A stretch of 64,000 nucleotides of DNA from Alphaproteobacteria bacterium. GTDB taxonomy: Bacteria; Myxococcota_A; UBA796; CAJQPC01. The position numbers were made by a program, and so were the translations under genes. The notes under the pieces were generated by a model. The model saw only the letters and a program-made list of their open reading frames with translations, did not search any database and was not told where the DNA came from. Positions 16,770 through 24,715 of this stretch are shown one piece after another. Every line of letters begins with the position of its first letter. Position 1 is the first letter of the stretch. The DNA lies in assembly GCA_020632795.1 (NCBI GenBank), contig JACKEV010000015.1, positions 310,001 to 374,000 on the forward strand. Direction: 5' to 3'.

Positions 16770-17750
16770 TCAGGCCCCCCGCGCCGCCTCCGCGAAGCGC
16801 CGCACGACGTCCCCGGCCGGCTCCACCTCGGTCACCCCGTCCACGCTGCGCCCGGCCTGGAAGTAGTCCTTGTAGTTCATGCCCTGGAGGCTGGCGCGCT
16901 TGAGCTGGAAGACGCTCTTGAGGCTGTAGTACATGCGCGCGTAGTGCTTGAGCTTCGCGTGGCGCAGCGCCCGACGCATGACCGGCCCGGCCTTCGTGCC
17001 GACCTTCTCGATGTAGGGGGTGTTGATGACCGCGACCGGCACGCCGGAGATCTTCTCGGTGAGCACGATGTCGTCGGCCTTGGCGCCCACGATGGCCCGC
17101 TTGTAGTCGTCGTGGGCCTTGCACTCGGTCGTCGCGATGAACCGGGTGCCCATCTGCACCCCGGCGTAGCCCAGCTTGAGGGCGTCGATGAAGTCCTCGG
17201 GGCCTCCGACGCCGCCCGCGCAGATGAGCGGCACGCCCAGGTCCCCCAGCTCGTCCATCAGCGCCGCGGGCGTCTTGGCCCCCGCGTGACCGCCCGCGCG
17301 GCTGTTCACGCAGATCAGGCCGTCGACGTCGAACTCAAGGGCGCGCTCGGCCCACTTGCGCTCCGTGACGTCGTGGTAGACCACCCCCCCCACAGCGTGG
17401 ACCTTCTCCACCACCCAGTCCGGCTTGCCCAGCGCGGTGATGAACAGGCGCACGCCCTCCTCCAGGGCGATGTCCACCCAGCCCTTCATGCGGTCCTCGT
17501 AGGTCTTCGAGGACTTCTCGACGATGGCGTTGAAGCCGACCGGCTTGTCGGTGAGGCCGCGGATGAGCTGGATGCCGGCCCGAAGCTCGTGGCCGTGCAC
17601 GTAGCTCATCGAGATGGGTTGGATGATCCCGATGCCCCCCGCCGCGCTGACCGCCGCGATCAGCTCGGGGTTGGAGCAGGGGTACATCGCGCCGCAGATG
17701 AGGGGGACCTCGATCCCGACGGCCTCGGTGAAGGGGGTGGTGAGGTTCAT
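16770..17750 (-). CDS. Nitronate monooxygenase family FMN enzyme
   Basis: A 326-residue TIM-barrel flavoprotein. Key segments are MNLTTPFTEAVGIEVPLICG at the N-terminus, AAVSAAGGIGIIQP, CVNSRAGGHAG (phosphate binding and the region of the catalytic His), VPLICAGGVGGPEDFIDAL and YAGVQMGTRFIATTECKAHD. These define the nitronate monooxygenase/2-nitropropane dioxygenase family, which oxidises alkyl nitronates or, in some members, acts as an enoyl reductase. Its ATG overlaps the stop of the upstream TOPRIM gene by four bases, so it is co-transcribed with a putative ATPase/TOPRIM pair, an unusual neighbourhood. It may just use that promoter. Confidence 0.88.
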   Translation of the reverse strand: MNLTTPFTEAVGIEVPLICGAMYPCSNPELIAAVSAAGGIGIIQPISMSYVHGHELRAGIQLIRGLTDKPVGFNAIVEKSSKTYEDRMKGWVDIALEEGVRLFITALGKPDWVVEKVHAVGGVVYHDVTERKWAERALEFDVDGLICVNSRAGGHAGAKTPAALMDELGDLGVPLICAGGVGGPEDFIDALKLGYAGVQMGTRFIATTECKAHDDYKRAIVGAKADDIVLTEKISGVPVAVINTPYIEKVGTKAGPVMRRALRHAKLKHYARMYYSLKSVFQLKRASLQGMNYKDYFQAGRSVDGVTEVEPAGDVVRRFAEAARGA

Positions 17751-18394
17751 GGGGTCTCTTCGAGGTGTAGGAGGAAGCGGTGGAGGCTGGGGTTCTTCGG
17801 ACCCAGGCGGCTCAGCGTACTCCGCCTCCGGTAGCGCCGGGCCAGCCGCTCGTAGGCCTTCGGATCCTTGCTGTCCCCTGTGGAGAGGCGCGGCTCCCCG
17901 CGCTTGGAGAGCGCGTGGTTGGCGGCCTCCAGGCACCCGGTGGTCTTCGCGGCCTTCTTCTTCTGCGACTCGAACAGCAGCGGCAGCAGCCAGCACTCGA
18001 TCTCGTCGACCGCGACCGCGAAGATGACCCGGTGGCCATGAGCGGCGTAGAAGTCCACGCCCACGATCTCGATGAGGCGGGCCTCGACGGCCTGCGCCAG
18101 CCCCGCGGGGTCGTCGCGCTGGGGCACGTCGAAGCCCACCTCGTCTGCGCAGTCCGTGTCAACGTGGATCACGATGAGGTCGTTGAACTGGAGGGCCTCG
18201 CGGTGCCCGCCCTCCCGCAGGAAGCGGAACAGCACCGTCCAGCCCCCTGGCGCGTAGGTGCCGTTCGCGTCGGGGCCCGCGTCCTGAGGCTGCACCGGGT
18301 GGACCTCGACCTCGTCCCCGAAGAAGCCCACCAGGAGCTGCTCCAGCACCACCTGATCGGTGTGTCCCTCCGCGATGAGCCCGATGGTCCGCAT
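17747..18394 (-). CDS. TOPRIM-domain protein (DUF4276/RloB-like)
   Basis: A 215-residue protein. The N-terminus MRTIGLIAEGHTDQVVLEQL carries the conserved Glu of the TOPRIM fold; LIVIHVDTDCADE supplies the DxD metal-binding pair; and AVAVDEIECWLLPLLFE resembles the family's third conserved block. Proteins of this type (DUF4276, RloB, OLD-type nuclease domains) are metal-dependent nucleases encoded next to ABC-type ATPases in phage-defence systems. That is the case here: the start overlaps the ATPase stop by one base (TGATG), and its own stop overlaps the nitronate monooxygenase start. Nuclease activity and a defence role are inferred; the target is unknown. Confidence 0.75.
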   Translation of the reverse strand: MRTIGLIAEGHTDQVVLEQLLVGFFGDEVEVHPVQPQDAGPDANGTYAPGGWTVLFRFLREGGHREALQFNDLIVIHVDTDCADEVGFDVPQRDDPAGLAQAVEARLIEIVGVDFYAAHGHRVIFAVAVDEIECWLLPLLFESQKKKAAKTTGCLEAANHALSKRGEPRLSTGDSKDPKAYERLARRYRRRSTLSRLGPKNPSLHRFLLHLEETP

Positions 18395-19533
18395 CAGAAG
18401 TTGTTGGGCAGCCCGCCCAGGTAGCCCTTGAGGAAGGCTTCAGAGAGCCTCACCGGGGGATCATCCCCCAAGGGCTTCGGTGCCTGGATCCGCCGGACCC
18501 GGGTGGCGCCCCCGCTGCCCCGGGACACCACGAAGAGCCGCTGCTCGTCATCCGTGAGGTCGAGGCCATCGAGCACAGCGGGGTTGTGGGTCGTGAGGAG
18601 GAGCTGCTTGTCGTGGGCCTTGGCCAGGGTCACCATGCGCCGGACCAGGGCCGAGCACAGCTTGGGGTTCAGCGAGGCGTCGATGTTGTCGATGGCGAAG
18701 ATGGGCGGCGTCTGGGGGCTGACCAGCAGGGTCACGTAGAAGAGCAGGAAGAGGAAACCCTCGTTGGCGCTGCGCTGGTCGAAGAGCCGTCCGTCGATCA
18801 GGTAGCGGTCCCGGATGCGCAGGGTGCGCTCGCCGGGGGCAAGGTCATCGGGCAGGGTGAAGCCGTCGAACCAGCCGATGAGGTCGAGCTGGTCGGAGAT
18901 GGTGCGGAGCAGCTCGGGCTGCTCCTTCGACAGCGCTTTGAGGTGGGCGAACAGGCCCTGGCCCTGGACGCCGAGGGGCAGGATCTGCGTCTCGTCGTGG
19001 AAGACGCGCAGGGTCGAATACTCCGGCGAGTAGACGAGGAAGCCGGCCATCGCCGGGTCGAAGGGGCGGGACACCCGCTCCGTGGCGAGCGCGCGCAGCC
19101 GACGCGCCAGCTGATGCCGCTCCACGTCCGACTCTGCAGCCTCGATGGCCTCGATGAGGGCGAGCCGCTGGTGGACGGTGGGGTCGCCGTCCGGACGAGA
19201 GGACCATAGCCACGGCCCCTTCGGCGTCAGATCCGGCGGGAGCTGGATGCGGGTGTCGGGCTCCTCGCCGACGCCGTAGGCGAGGCGTATCTCCTGCGCC
19301 GCCTCCCCTTCGAACGCCGGCACCATCAGCGCCGGCTCCGCGACCCGGATGCCCCGCGGCGCCATGAACTCGTAGCTGAGCCGGTCGGCGGCCGCCGCGC
19401 CTGCGAGCGCAATGGCCTCCAGGATGTTCGACTTGCCGGACCCGTTCTCGCCGATGAGCACGTTGACCCGCCCCAGCGCCAGCTTGAGCCTGACGATGGA
19501 CTTGTAGTGCTCGACCTCGAAGGTGCGGATCAT
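18394..19533 (-). CDS. ABC-type AAA ATPase (AAA_15/21, OLD/SMC-like)
   Basis: A 379-residue ATPase starting MIRTFEVEHYKSIVRLKLAL. Walker A is GENGSGKS near residue 33; Walker B is PIFAIDNIDASLNPKL, with Asp-Asn instead of the usual Asp-Glu; the H-loop is LLLTTHNPAVLDGLD. The middle holds a helical insertion in place of a coiled coil. The family includes AbiEii/Lit-like, PARIS AriA and RloA-type defence ATPases that sense phage products and activate a partner nuclease. The downstream TOPRIM gene overlaps by one base and is the likely partner. The Asn in Walker B might slow hydrolysis. Assignment to a named defence system is not possible by eye. Confidence 0.8.
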   Translation of the reverse strand: MIRTFEVEHYKSIVRLKLALGRVNVLIGENGSGKSNILEAIALAGAAAADRLSYEFMAPRGIRVAEPALMVPAFEGEAAQEIRLAYGVGEEPDTRIQLPPDLTPKGPWLWSSRPDGDPTVHQRLALIEAIEAAESDVERHQLARRLRALATERVSRPFDPAMAGFLVYSPEYSTLRVFHDETQILPLGVQGQGLFAHLKALSKEQPELLRTISDQLDLIGWFDGFTLPDDLAPGERTLRIRDRYLIDGRLFDQRSANEGFLFLLFYVTLLVSPQTPPIFAIDNIDASLNPKLCSALVRRMVTLAKAHDKQLLLTTHNPAVLDGLDLTDDEQRLFVVSRGSGGATRVRRIQAPKPLGDDPPVRLSEAFLKGYLGGLPNNF

Positions 19534-19573
19534 GCGGCTCCATACCGGCAACCGGCGCGCGCAGCAACCGCCC

Positions 19574-20602
19574 TCACCGCCCCGCGACCGCCGCCCTCAG
19601 CACCCGCCAGTCCCACCGCGCCGCCGCCGAGCGGGCCATCTTCGAGAACCGCGCCGCCGCCGCGCCGAGCGCGCGGGCCGGGTTCTCCTCGGTGGCCAGG
19701 CGCAGGTGGACCTCCCGCAGCTCCAGCAGCGGCGCGAGCACCGGGTGGCCGTCCGACAGCCGCGTGGCCTCGGTGAGCAGGCGCTCGGCCACCTCAGCCT
19801 CGCCCAGGTGGGCGTGGGCCACGGCCATGCGGCCCAGGGTGTCGGCGAGCAGCGTGAACGCCCCCAGGCTGGCGTACTCCGCCCGGGCCCCGTCCAGCGG
19901 CTGCAACGCCTCGGCCCAGGCCCCGCGCTCCAGCAGCACGCTGCCCAGCGCCAGCCGCGCCGCCGCCCGGTCCTGGGGCACGTTCGCCTCCAGGGCGTGC
20001 TGGAGGGTGGCGCGGATGTCGGCCTCAGCGACCTCCAGCGCCCCGGACTCCGCGGTGATCGCCGCCATCATCAGCGCCGAGGCCACCTGCAGCCGGTCGT
20101 CCTGCGCCGCCTGGGCCTCCTTCATGGCCTGGGTGCAGAACGCCCGCGCCATCGTCACCGACTCGAGGTCCAGGTTCAGCGCCGCGAGGTTGAGCTGGGC
20201 CCGGCCGATGCGCTGGCGCACCCCGAGCCGCTGCTCCATCTCCAGCGCCCGCAGCAGGTGCGGTCCGGCCTCCTCGGTCTCGCCCACCGACCGGAGCAGG
20301 CTGCCCAGCGCCCCCTCCACGGGAGCCTGGAGCTGCGGCGCGTCCTCGGACCGGGCCAGCTCGGCGGCGCGCTCCAGGTGCGAGCGGGCCGCGCCCAGAT
20401 CCCCGCGCGCCCGCTCCAGCTCGGCCAGATTCAGCAGGGCCTCGGCCTCGCCCCGCGGCTCGCCGGACGCGGCGAACACGGCGCGGGCCTGGGCGTAGAG
20501 GGACTCGGCCTCCGCGAGGTGCCCGGCCCGCACCATGCCGTGGGCACGCCACATCCGCGAATGGGCCTGATGGAGCCGGACGCGGTCCGGGCTCACGCCC
20601 AT
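19574..20602 (-). CDS. TPR-repeat protein
   Basis: A 342-residue cytoplasmic protein made almost wholly of TPR-like helical pairs, for example GHLAEAESLYAQARAVFAAS, EALLNLAELERARGDLGAAR and GRMAVAHAHLGEAEVAERLL. It resembles the C-terminal TPR halves of myxobacterial Ser/Thr kinases and LuxR-type ATPases, but no kinase or NTPase domain is attached. The ATG at 20602 is used here; a GTG 18 bases upstream is also possible. It lies 40 bp downstream of the ATPase gene start on the same strand, so it may share the transcript. Likely a scaffold; function unknown. Confidence 0.65.
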   Translation of the reverse strand: MGVSPDRVRLHQAHSRMWRAHGMVRAGHLAEAESLYAQARAVFAASGEPRGEAEALLNLAELERARGDLGAARSHLERAAELARSEDAPQLQAPVEGALGSLLRSVGETEEAGPHLLRALEMEQRLGVRQRIGRAQLNLAALNLDLESVTMARAFCTQAMKEAQAAQDDRLQVASALMMAAITAESGALEVAEADIRATLQHALEANVPQDRAAARLALGSVLLERGAWAEALQPLDGARAEYASLGAFTLLADTLGRMAVAHAHLGEAEVAERLLTEATRLSDGHPVLAPLLELREVHLRLATEENPARALGAAAARFSKMARSAAARWDWRVLRAAVAGR

Positions 20603-20777
20603 GGCGCAGCTCGTCCGCACGACTTTACCCCGGGAAAATGGACATAGGAGCAGCTCAAAGGCGACGCAGCCTTTCCTGATGAGGGGGGATCGCCATCATA
20701 GCGTCTCCTGCGGATCCGGGGGAACCGCCGGTGGCCACCGGTGTCCCTACACCGAGACCCTGCCTCAGGAGGACCCC

Positions 20778-21068
20778 GTGCTCTGCCTGCTCCTCATGAC
20801 CGCCGCGCTCGCTGGCGAGCCCCCCGCCGAGACCACCACCGAGGCGCCCCCCGCCCAGGCCACCGCCGCCGCGCCCGCCGAGACCCCGCCCGCCCGCGAC
20901 GCCAACGGCGCCTTCGTGTTCCAGCCCGACCGCCTCGACGGCGTCCCGGCGCAGCCCGGCGCGGAGATCATCGTGACCCGCCAGTCCATGAACGAGCAGC
21001 TCGACGACGAGGTCATCACCGACGCCGCCGCCCGCATCGTCGAGAGCGTGGAGCAGGGACCCTTCTGA
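20778..21068 (+). CDS. Small exported Ala/Pro/Thr-rich protein
   Basis: A 96-residue protein. The GTG start at 20778 has an AGGAGG site five bases upstream and gives a very short signal peptide, MLCLLLMTAALA, followed by a low-complexity stretch rich in Pro, Ala, Thr and Glu. The C-terminal half is ordered (VFQPDRLDGVPAQPGAEIIV and DDEVITDAAARIVESVEQ). No known family is recognised. The 175 bp upstream contain a perfect 14-bp palindrome (CCGGTGGCCACCGG near 20729), which might be an operator. Confidence 0.55.
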   Translation: MLCLLLMTAALAGEPPAETTTEAPPAQATAAAPAETPPARDANGAFVFQPDRLDGVPAQPGAEIIVTRQSMNEQLDDEVITDAAARIVESVEQGPF

Positions 21069-21092
21069 GGCGCGGCGGGATAGAAGCGCCCC

Positions 21093-21788
21093 GTGATCTC
21101 CTCCCCCTTCGGCGTGGTGCTGAGCTGCGAGCACGCGAGTGCGCGCACGCCGCCGGGGCTCGACCTGGGCGTGCCCGCGTCGCACCTCGGACATGAAGTG
21201 TGGGATCCCGGGGCCTTGGATGTGGCGCAAGCGCTCGCTCTGCGCCTCGCCGCGCCGCTGTTGTCAGGGCAGGTCAACCGCCTCGTGTGCGATCTCCACC
21301 GACGGGAGACCCACCCCGAGGTCACCCGGGCCGACGCCTGGGGCCTGGCGGTGCCCGGCAACGCGGGGCTCTCCCCCCAGGCCCGGGCCGCGCGGCTCGC
21401 CGCCTTCCACGCCCCCTTCCGTCGAGCCCTCCGCGCCGAGGTCGACCGCGCCATCGGCCTTCATAGCGCCTGCGCCCACGTCTCCGTCCACTCCTTCACC
21501 CCGCACCTGCCCCACGGCGAGCGGGATCTGGACGTCGGCGTGCTGTTCCGGCCGGACCGGGCCTTCGCCACGGCGGTGGGGGACGCCCTGCTGGCCGCCC
21601 TGGCGCAGGCCGGCTTCGACGCCCGGCTGAACCAGCCCTACCAGGGCGTTGGCGAGGCCACGACCACCTGGCTGGAGGAGCAGCTCCCCGACCGTCGGTA
21701 CGCGGGCGTCGAGATCGAGCTGTCCCAGCGGTTGGACGACGTGGCCCTGGCCCGGGTGGTGGAGGCCCTGGCCTACGCCTTGAGCTGA
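21093..21788 (+). CDS. N-formylglutamate amidohydrolase family protein
   Basis: A 231-residue cytoplasmic enzyme starting with GTG. The pattern VVLSCEHASARTPPGL, NRLVCDLHRRETHPE, HVSVHSFTPHL, DVGVLFRPDR and LNQPYQGVGEATTTWLEEQL matches the FGase family, which removes formyl or related groups from N-formyl-glutamate or acts as an uncharacterised amidase with zinc. It is shorter than HutG2 (about 270) but similar to family members outside histidine catabolism, and no hut genes are nearby. Its 3' end overlaps the minus-strand fragment at 21773-22126 by 16 bp. Confidence 0.8.
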   Translation: MISSPFGVVLSCEHASARTPPGLDLGVPASHLGHEVWDPGALDVAQALALRLAAPLLSGQVNRLVCDLHRRETHPEVTRADAWGLAVPGNAGLSPQARAARLAAFHAPFRRALRAEVDRAIGLHSACAHVSVHSFTPHLPHGERDLDVGVLFRPDRAFATAVGDALLAALAQAGFDARLNQPYQGVGEATTTWLEEQLPDRRYAGVEIELSQRLDDVALARVVEALAYALS

Positions 21789-22126
21789 ACGGCCCCGCCC
21801 AGCAGCCGCCCGACGCCGTCGAAGCCGCCCTCGAGCGAGGGTACGGTGCAGCCGGGCAGCGGGGTGGCGGCGAAGATCCGCGGGGCGTCCTCGGTCGGCA
21901 TGAGGAACACCGACGCGCGCATCGCCGGCAGGCGCACCACCGCGCGGCGCTCCTCCAGGGCAGAGAAGGCCTCGGGCGTCAGCGCGCTGCGGAAGGCGAG
22001 GCTCAGGGGCGCGGCGGGGTGGCTGCTCCAGGTCGCGATGACCGCACCCAGGGCCTCCAGCGGGCTGTCCGCCGGATCGAGCCGCCGCTGGCGCCGAAGC
22101 GTCCAGGCCCGCAGACGGTCGATCAG
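21773..22126 (-). pseudogene. Truncated winged-helix (HTH_42-like) gene fragment
   Basis: About 117 residues that look like the first third of the winged-helix DNA-binding family HTH_42 (DUF1006, related to AlkZ DNA glycosylases, usually 350-400 residues). The pattern is LRAWTLRRQ, LEALGAVIATWSSHP and RLPAMRASVFLMPTEDAPR. The frame then stops and no remainder follows, because the N-formylglutamate amidohydrolase gene occupies the space. There is no ATG, GTG or TTG near the natural start; a CTG overlaps the FKBP stop as CTGA. It is either a decayed gene or a short gene translated by coupling from the FKBP gene. Confidence 0.45.
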
Positions 22127-22446
22127 CCGACCCCCAGCAGCTCGACCTCGAAGATGAGGGTCGCGTTCGCCGGGATGACCGGCGGGAAGCCCCGGGCGCC
22201 GTAGCCCATCTCCGGGGGGATGGTCAGCCGGCGCTTGCCGCCGACCTTCATGCCCGAGACGCCCACGTCCCAGCCCTTGATGACGCGCCCGCCGCCCAGC
22301 GGGAACGAGAACGGCCGCCCCCGGTCCACCGAGGAGTCGAACTTGCTGCCGTCGGTCAGCCAGCCGGTGTAGTGGACGGAGACGGACTGACCCGGCGTGG
22401 CCAGGGCGCCCTCTCCGACGACGAGGTCTTCGATCTGCAGCTTCAT
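22123..22446 (-). CDS. FKBP-type peptidyl-prolyl cis-trans isomerase
   Basis: A 107-residue single-domain FKBP that catalyses proline isomerisation during protein folding. Visible family features are VSVHYTGWLTDGSKFDSS, PFSFPLGGGRVIKGWDVGV (hydrophobic pocket with Trp), KRRLTIPPEMGYG and FEVELL. The ATG at 22446 has a GGAG site seven bases away; an upstream in-frame ATG would add ten unusual residues. There is no signal peptide, so it is cytoplasmic. It lies 58 bp downstream of the XRE regulator gene and may share its transcript. Confidence 0.93.
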   Translation of the reverse strand: MKLQIEDLVVGEGALATPGQSVSVHYTGWLTDGSKFDSSVDRGRPFSFPLGGGRVIKGWDVGVSGMKVGGKRRLTIPPEMGYGARGFPPVIPANATLIFEVELLGVG

Positions 22447-22504
22447 GGTGTGCTCCGAAAAGAGGTTGGAGCCCATAGTCAGCCCGAGGGGGGCGCGGCA
22501 AGGA

Positions 22505-22831
22505 TCAACCGGGACGATCCAGGATGGCGTTCAGCTCCTCGATGACCGCGATCTGCAGCTCGACGGGCTCGTCGCGCAGGCGGTCCAGCAGCGCCCGCAT
22601 CCGCATCGTCAGCGGGGTGCGCTGGTTGAAGACCACCAGCTCGGCCAGCTCGACCTGGAGGGCGTCGGCCAGCCGGGCCACGGTGGGCAAGGTGGGGAGG
22701 GTCGCGCCGGTCTCGTAGCGGGAGATCTCGGTGGCCTTCATGCCGGCGCGGCGCGCCAGCTCAGCCTGGGAGAGCCCCAGCTCGTGGCGGAGGAGGAGGA
22801 TGCGTCGGCCAAGTCGGTCTGCGAGGGTCAT
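22505..22831 (-). CDS. XRE-family transcriptional regulator
   Basis: A 108-residue protein with an N-terminal HTH of the Cro/CI type: RILLLRHELGLSQAELARRAGM (helices 1-2) and KATEISRYETGATLPTL (recognition helix). A C-terminal helical segment of about 40 residues is probably for dimerisation. Two palindromic sites lie 28-90 bp upstream, between this gene and the second XRE gene, so autoregulation is likely. The second XRE protein has a related layout (HTH plus short C-terminal helix), suggesting a pair of paralogues in series. The FKBP gene follows. Confidence 0.85.
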   Translation of the reverse strand: MTLADRLGRRILLLRHELGLSQAELARRAGMKATEISRYETGATLPTLPTVARLADALQVELAELVVFNQRTPLTMRMRALLDRLRDEPVELQIAVIEELNAILDRPG

Positions 22832-22858
22832 GTCGTGCTCCGAAGAGCACCCTCACAT

Positions 22859-22920
22859 ATGGACAATCAGTTCTCAACTTCTTTGGTGATTGTCCATGAA
22901 AATGGTCGGGTTGACCATTT
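22859..22920. promoter_or_regulatory. Two palindromic operators upstream of an XRE gene
   Basis: ATGGACAATCA (22859-22869) and its exact reverse complement TGATTGTCCAT (22887-22897) form an 11-bp inverted repeat around 17 bases. Next to it, AAATGGTC (22900-22907) and GACCATTT (22913-22920) form a second perfect palindrome with a 5-base spacer. The whole stretch is much more AT-rich than the genes around it. They lie upstream of the XRE gene at 22505-22831 and are good candidates for binding by one or both XRE proteins. Confidence 0.65.
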
Positions 22921-22934
22921 CCAACCGCCTGGAT

Positions 22935-23291
22935 TCAGAGCGCTTTCGGGTTCTCGTGAGAATCCAGGAGCGCCATGAGCATGACGATCGCCGCGCGCTG
23001 GATGTGCGCGGGCTGGTGCGCGAGGCGGGCGACGAGCTGGTCGATGGCCGGGGTGTCCGGGTCGGGGCGGTCCGAGGGCAGGGTCAGCAGCCCGGCGATG
23101 CTCATGTCGTAGGTGCTGGCGAGGCGGAGGCAGGTCTCCAGCCGGGGCAGGCGCTCGCCGCGCTCGTAGTTGCTGATCTCGGACTGGTTGATGCCCGAAG
23201 CCGCCGACAGCTCGCGCTGGGACCAGCCGCGCGCTTCCCGGAGCGCGCGAAGTCGCTGTCGGACCTCAAGTCTGAGTTGTTCGTCGGTCAT
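22935..23291 (-). CDS. XRE-family transcriptional regulator
   Basis: A 118-residue protein with the Cro/CI-type HTH in residues 9-65 (LRALREARGWSQRELSAASG, INQSEISNYERGERLPRLE) and a helical tail (IDQLVARLAHQPAHIQRAAI). It is encoded upstream of, and on the same strand as, a second XRE gene, with palindromic sites between them. Such pairs often control each other or a nearby mobile or defence gene; no toxin partner is visible here. The tail has the same general layout as that of the neighbour. Confidence 0.85.
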   Translation of the reverse strand: MTDEQLRLEVRQRLRALREARGWSQRELSAASGINQSEISNYERGERLPRLETCLRLASTYDMSIAGLLTLPSDRPDPDTPAIDQLVARLAHQPAHIQRAAIVMLMALLDSHENPKAL

Positions 23292-23334
23292 CTGCTCCCC
23301 TGTAACCGGTCGTTCAGAAAGTGTCCGATAACAC

Positions 23335-24639
23335 CTACCACGTCGCCGAGGCCTCGACCCTGTAATCTCCTTGCGAATAGGAGTACTCCCCCCAGGGCGT
23401 CAGGGTGTATACGCCGGTCCGCTCCATGCGCCGCGAGATGAGGGCGGTGGTCCCCCCGCCGCTGTCGGTGTCGTAGGTCACCAGGCCGCAGTCCGGCCCG
23501 TAGAGGTTCAGGATCGGGTTGAAGTCGGTGGACTCGTGGCGGGCCGTGACCGTGTCCCCGTAGAAGCTGTAGAACTCGATGTCGTCGAAGTAGAAGCCCA
23601 CCCCCACGTTTGAGCCCCACGCCTGATCGCCGAAGTCGATGACCCCCTCGTGGATGTCGGCGTAGGGCGGGTTGAGCAGGTCGAGGGTGTCGGTGTCCAG
23701 GGCGCAGACCGCGCCCAGCTCGGCGCTGTCGTCCAGCAGCTCGATGACGTAGCTGCCCAGCTCGCCGGCGCCCTCGGTGGTCACCACCACGGTCCAGATG
23801 CCGGCGTCCGGGATGCGGAAGCGCAGGAAGGCGTTGCTGTCCCGGGCGCCGTCGGTGGCCTCGTCGTACAGCTCGCAGTCGGGATCGTAGAGCTGCACGG
23901 TGGTGTCCAGCGTCTCGGACCAGGCGTGGACCGCCAGCTCCGCGCCGGCCTCGGCCTCGAACTCGTAGTCGTCCTGGTAGCGGCCGTCGCCCTGCGTGCC
24001 GTCGGTGTCCCGCAGGGAGCCCAGGGTGGTGTAGTAGGTCAGATCACCGATGATGTCGGGGTCATCGAAGCAGTTGGTGCCCAGGCAGCGCTCGTCGGTC
24101 TCGCCGTCGCAGTCGTTGTCGACCGCGTCGTCGCACAGCTCGTCGGCGTCGGGGTTGACGTCCTCGCTGGCGTCGTCGCAGTCGCCGCCGGCCTCGATGT
24201 AGCCGGCAGGGGGGGCGCACTCGGCGCGGGTGTCCTCGGGGTCACCGAAGCCGTCGCCGTCCCGGTCCCGATACCAGATGTGGCCGCAGACCGGCAGGGT
24301 CACCCGGGCGGCCCCGGCGGCGTCCTGGGGGTCGCGGACCTCCAGGGTGACCTCGATCTCCGTCAGCTCCCCGTCGACCTCGACCTCGCAGGTGGTCACG
24401 CCGTCGTCGTCGGGCGGCGCCGCGTCGCAGACCACCACGCCGTCGACGAGCCACTGGGCGAGCAGGCTGGAGGTGCTGTGGTCGGGGTCGCTGACCGCCC
24501 CGCGCAGGCTGAGGGCCTCGCCGCCGCTGACCTCGTCGCCGTCGTCGTGGGAGGTGATCTGCGCCTCCGGGTCGGCGTTGAAGGCCTTGACGGTGTGGTC
24601 ACTGCAGCCCAGGGCGAAGAGCAGGACGAGGCGGGACAT
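23335..24639 (-). CDS. MopE-like lipoprotein with PPC-like domains
   Basis: A 434-residue lipoprotein (MSRLVLLFALGC, Cys at residue 12). The first 130 residues look Ig/cadherin-like. A MopE-type metal-binding segment follows: DRDGDGFGDPEDTR, GGDCDDASEDVNPDADEL and CDDAVDNDCDGETDERC, with Asp side chains spaced as in calcium-binding repeats. Two bacterial pre-peptidase-type beta domains make up the C-terminal half (YEFEAEAGAELAVHAWSETL and FYSFYGDTVTARHEST). It is probably exposed on the cell surface. MopE-type repeats are frequent in Myxococcota; the ligand is unknown. A GGAG site precedes the ATG. Confidence 0.8.
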   Translation of the reverse strand: MSRLVLLFALGCSDHTVKAFNADPEAQITSHDDGDEVSGGEALSLRGAVSDPDHSTSSLLAQWLVDGVVVCDAAPPDDDGVTTCEVEVDGELTEIEVTLEVRDPQDAAGAARVTLPVCGHIWYRDRDGDGFGDPEDTRAECAPPAGYIEAGGDCDDASEDVNPDADELCDDAVDNDCDGETDERCLGTNCFDDPDIIGDLTYYTTLGSLRDTDGTQGDGRYQDDYEFEAEAGAELAVHAWSETLDTTVQLYDPDCELYDEATDGARDSNAFLRFRIPDAGIWTVVVTTEGAGELGSYVIELLDDSAELGAVCALDTDTLDLLNPPYADIHEGVIDFGDQAWGSNVGVGFYFDDIEFYSFYGDTVTARHESTDFNPILNLYGPDCGLVTYDTDSGGGTTALISRRMERTGVYTLTPWGEYSYSQGDYRVEASATW

Positions 24640-24715
24640 CGGGGCTCCGGTCAGAACATGACCGATCATGCCATGACAACGGGGGCGTCCGCAGAGGCGG
24701 GGTTATGGAGGGGCC

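Noticed and set aside
20729..20742. 14-bp palindrome CCGGTGGCCACCGG as an operator
   Set aside because: A single GC-only palindrome in a very GC-rich genome is weak evidence; it is mentioned only in the neighbouring gene entry.
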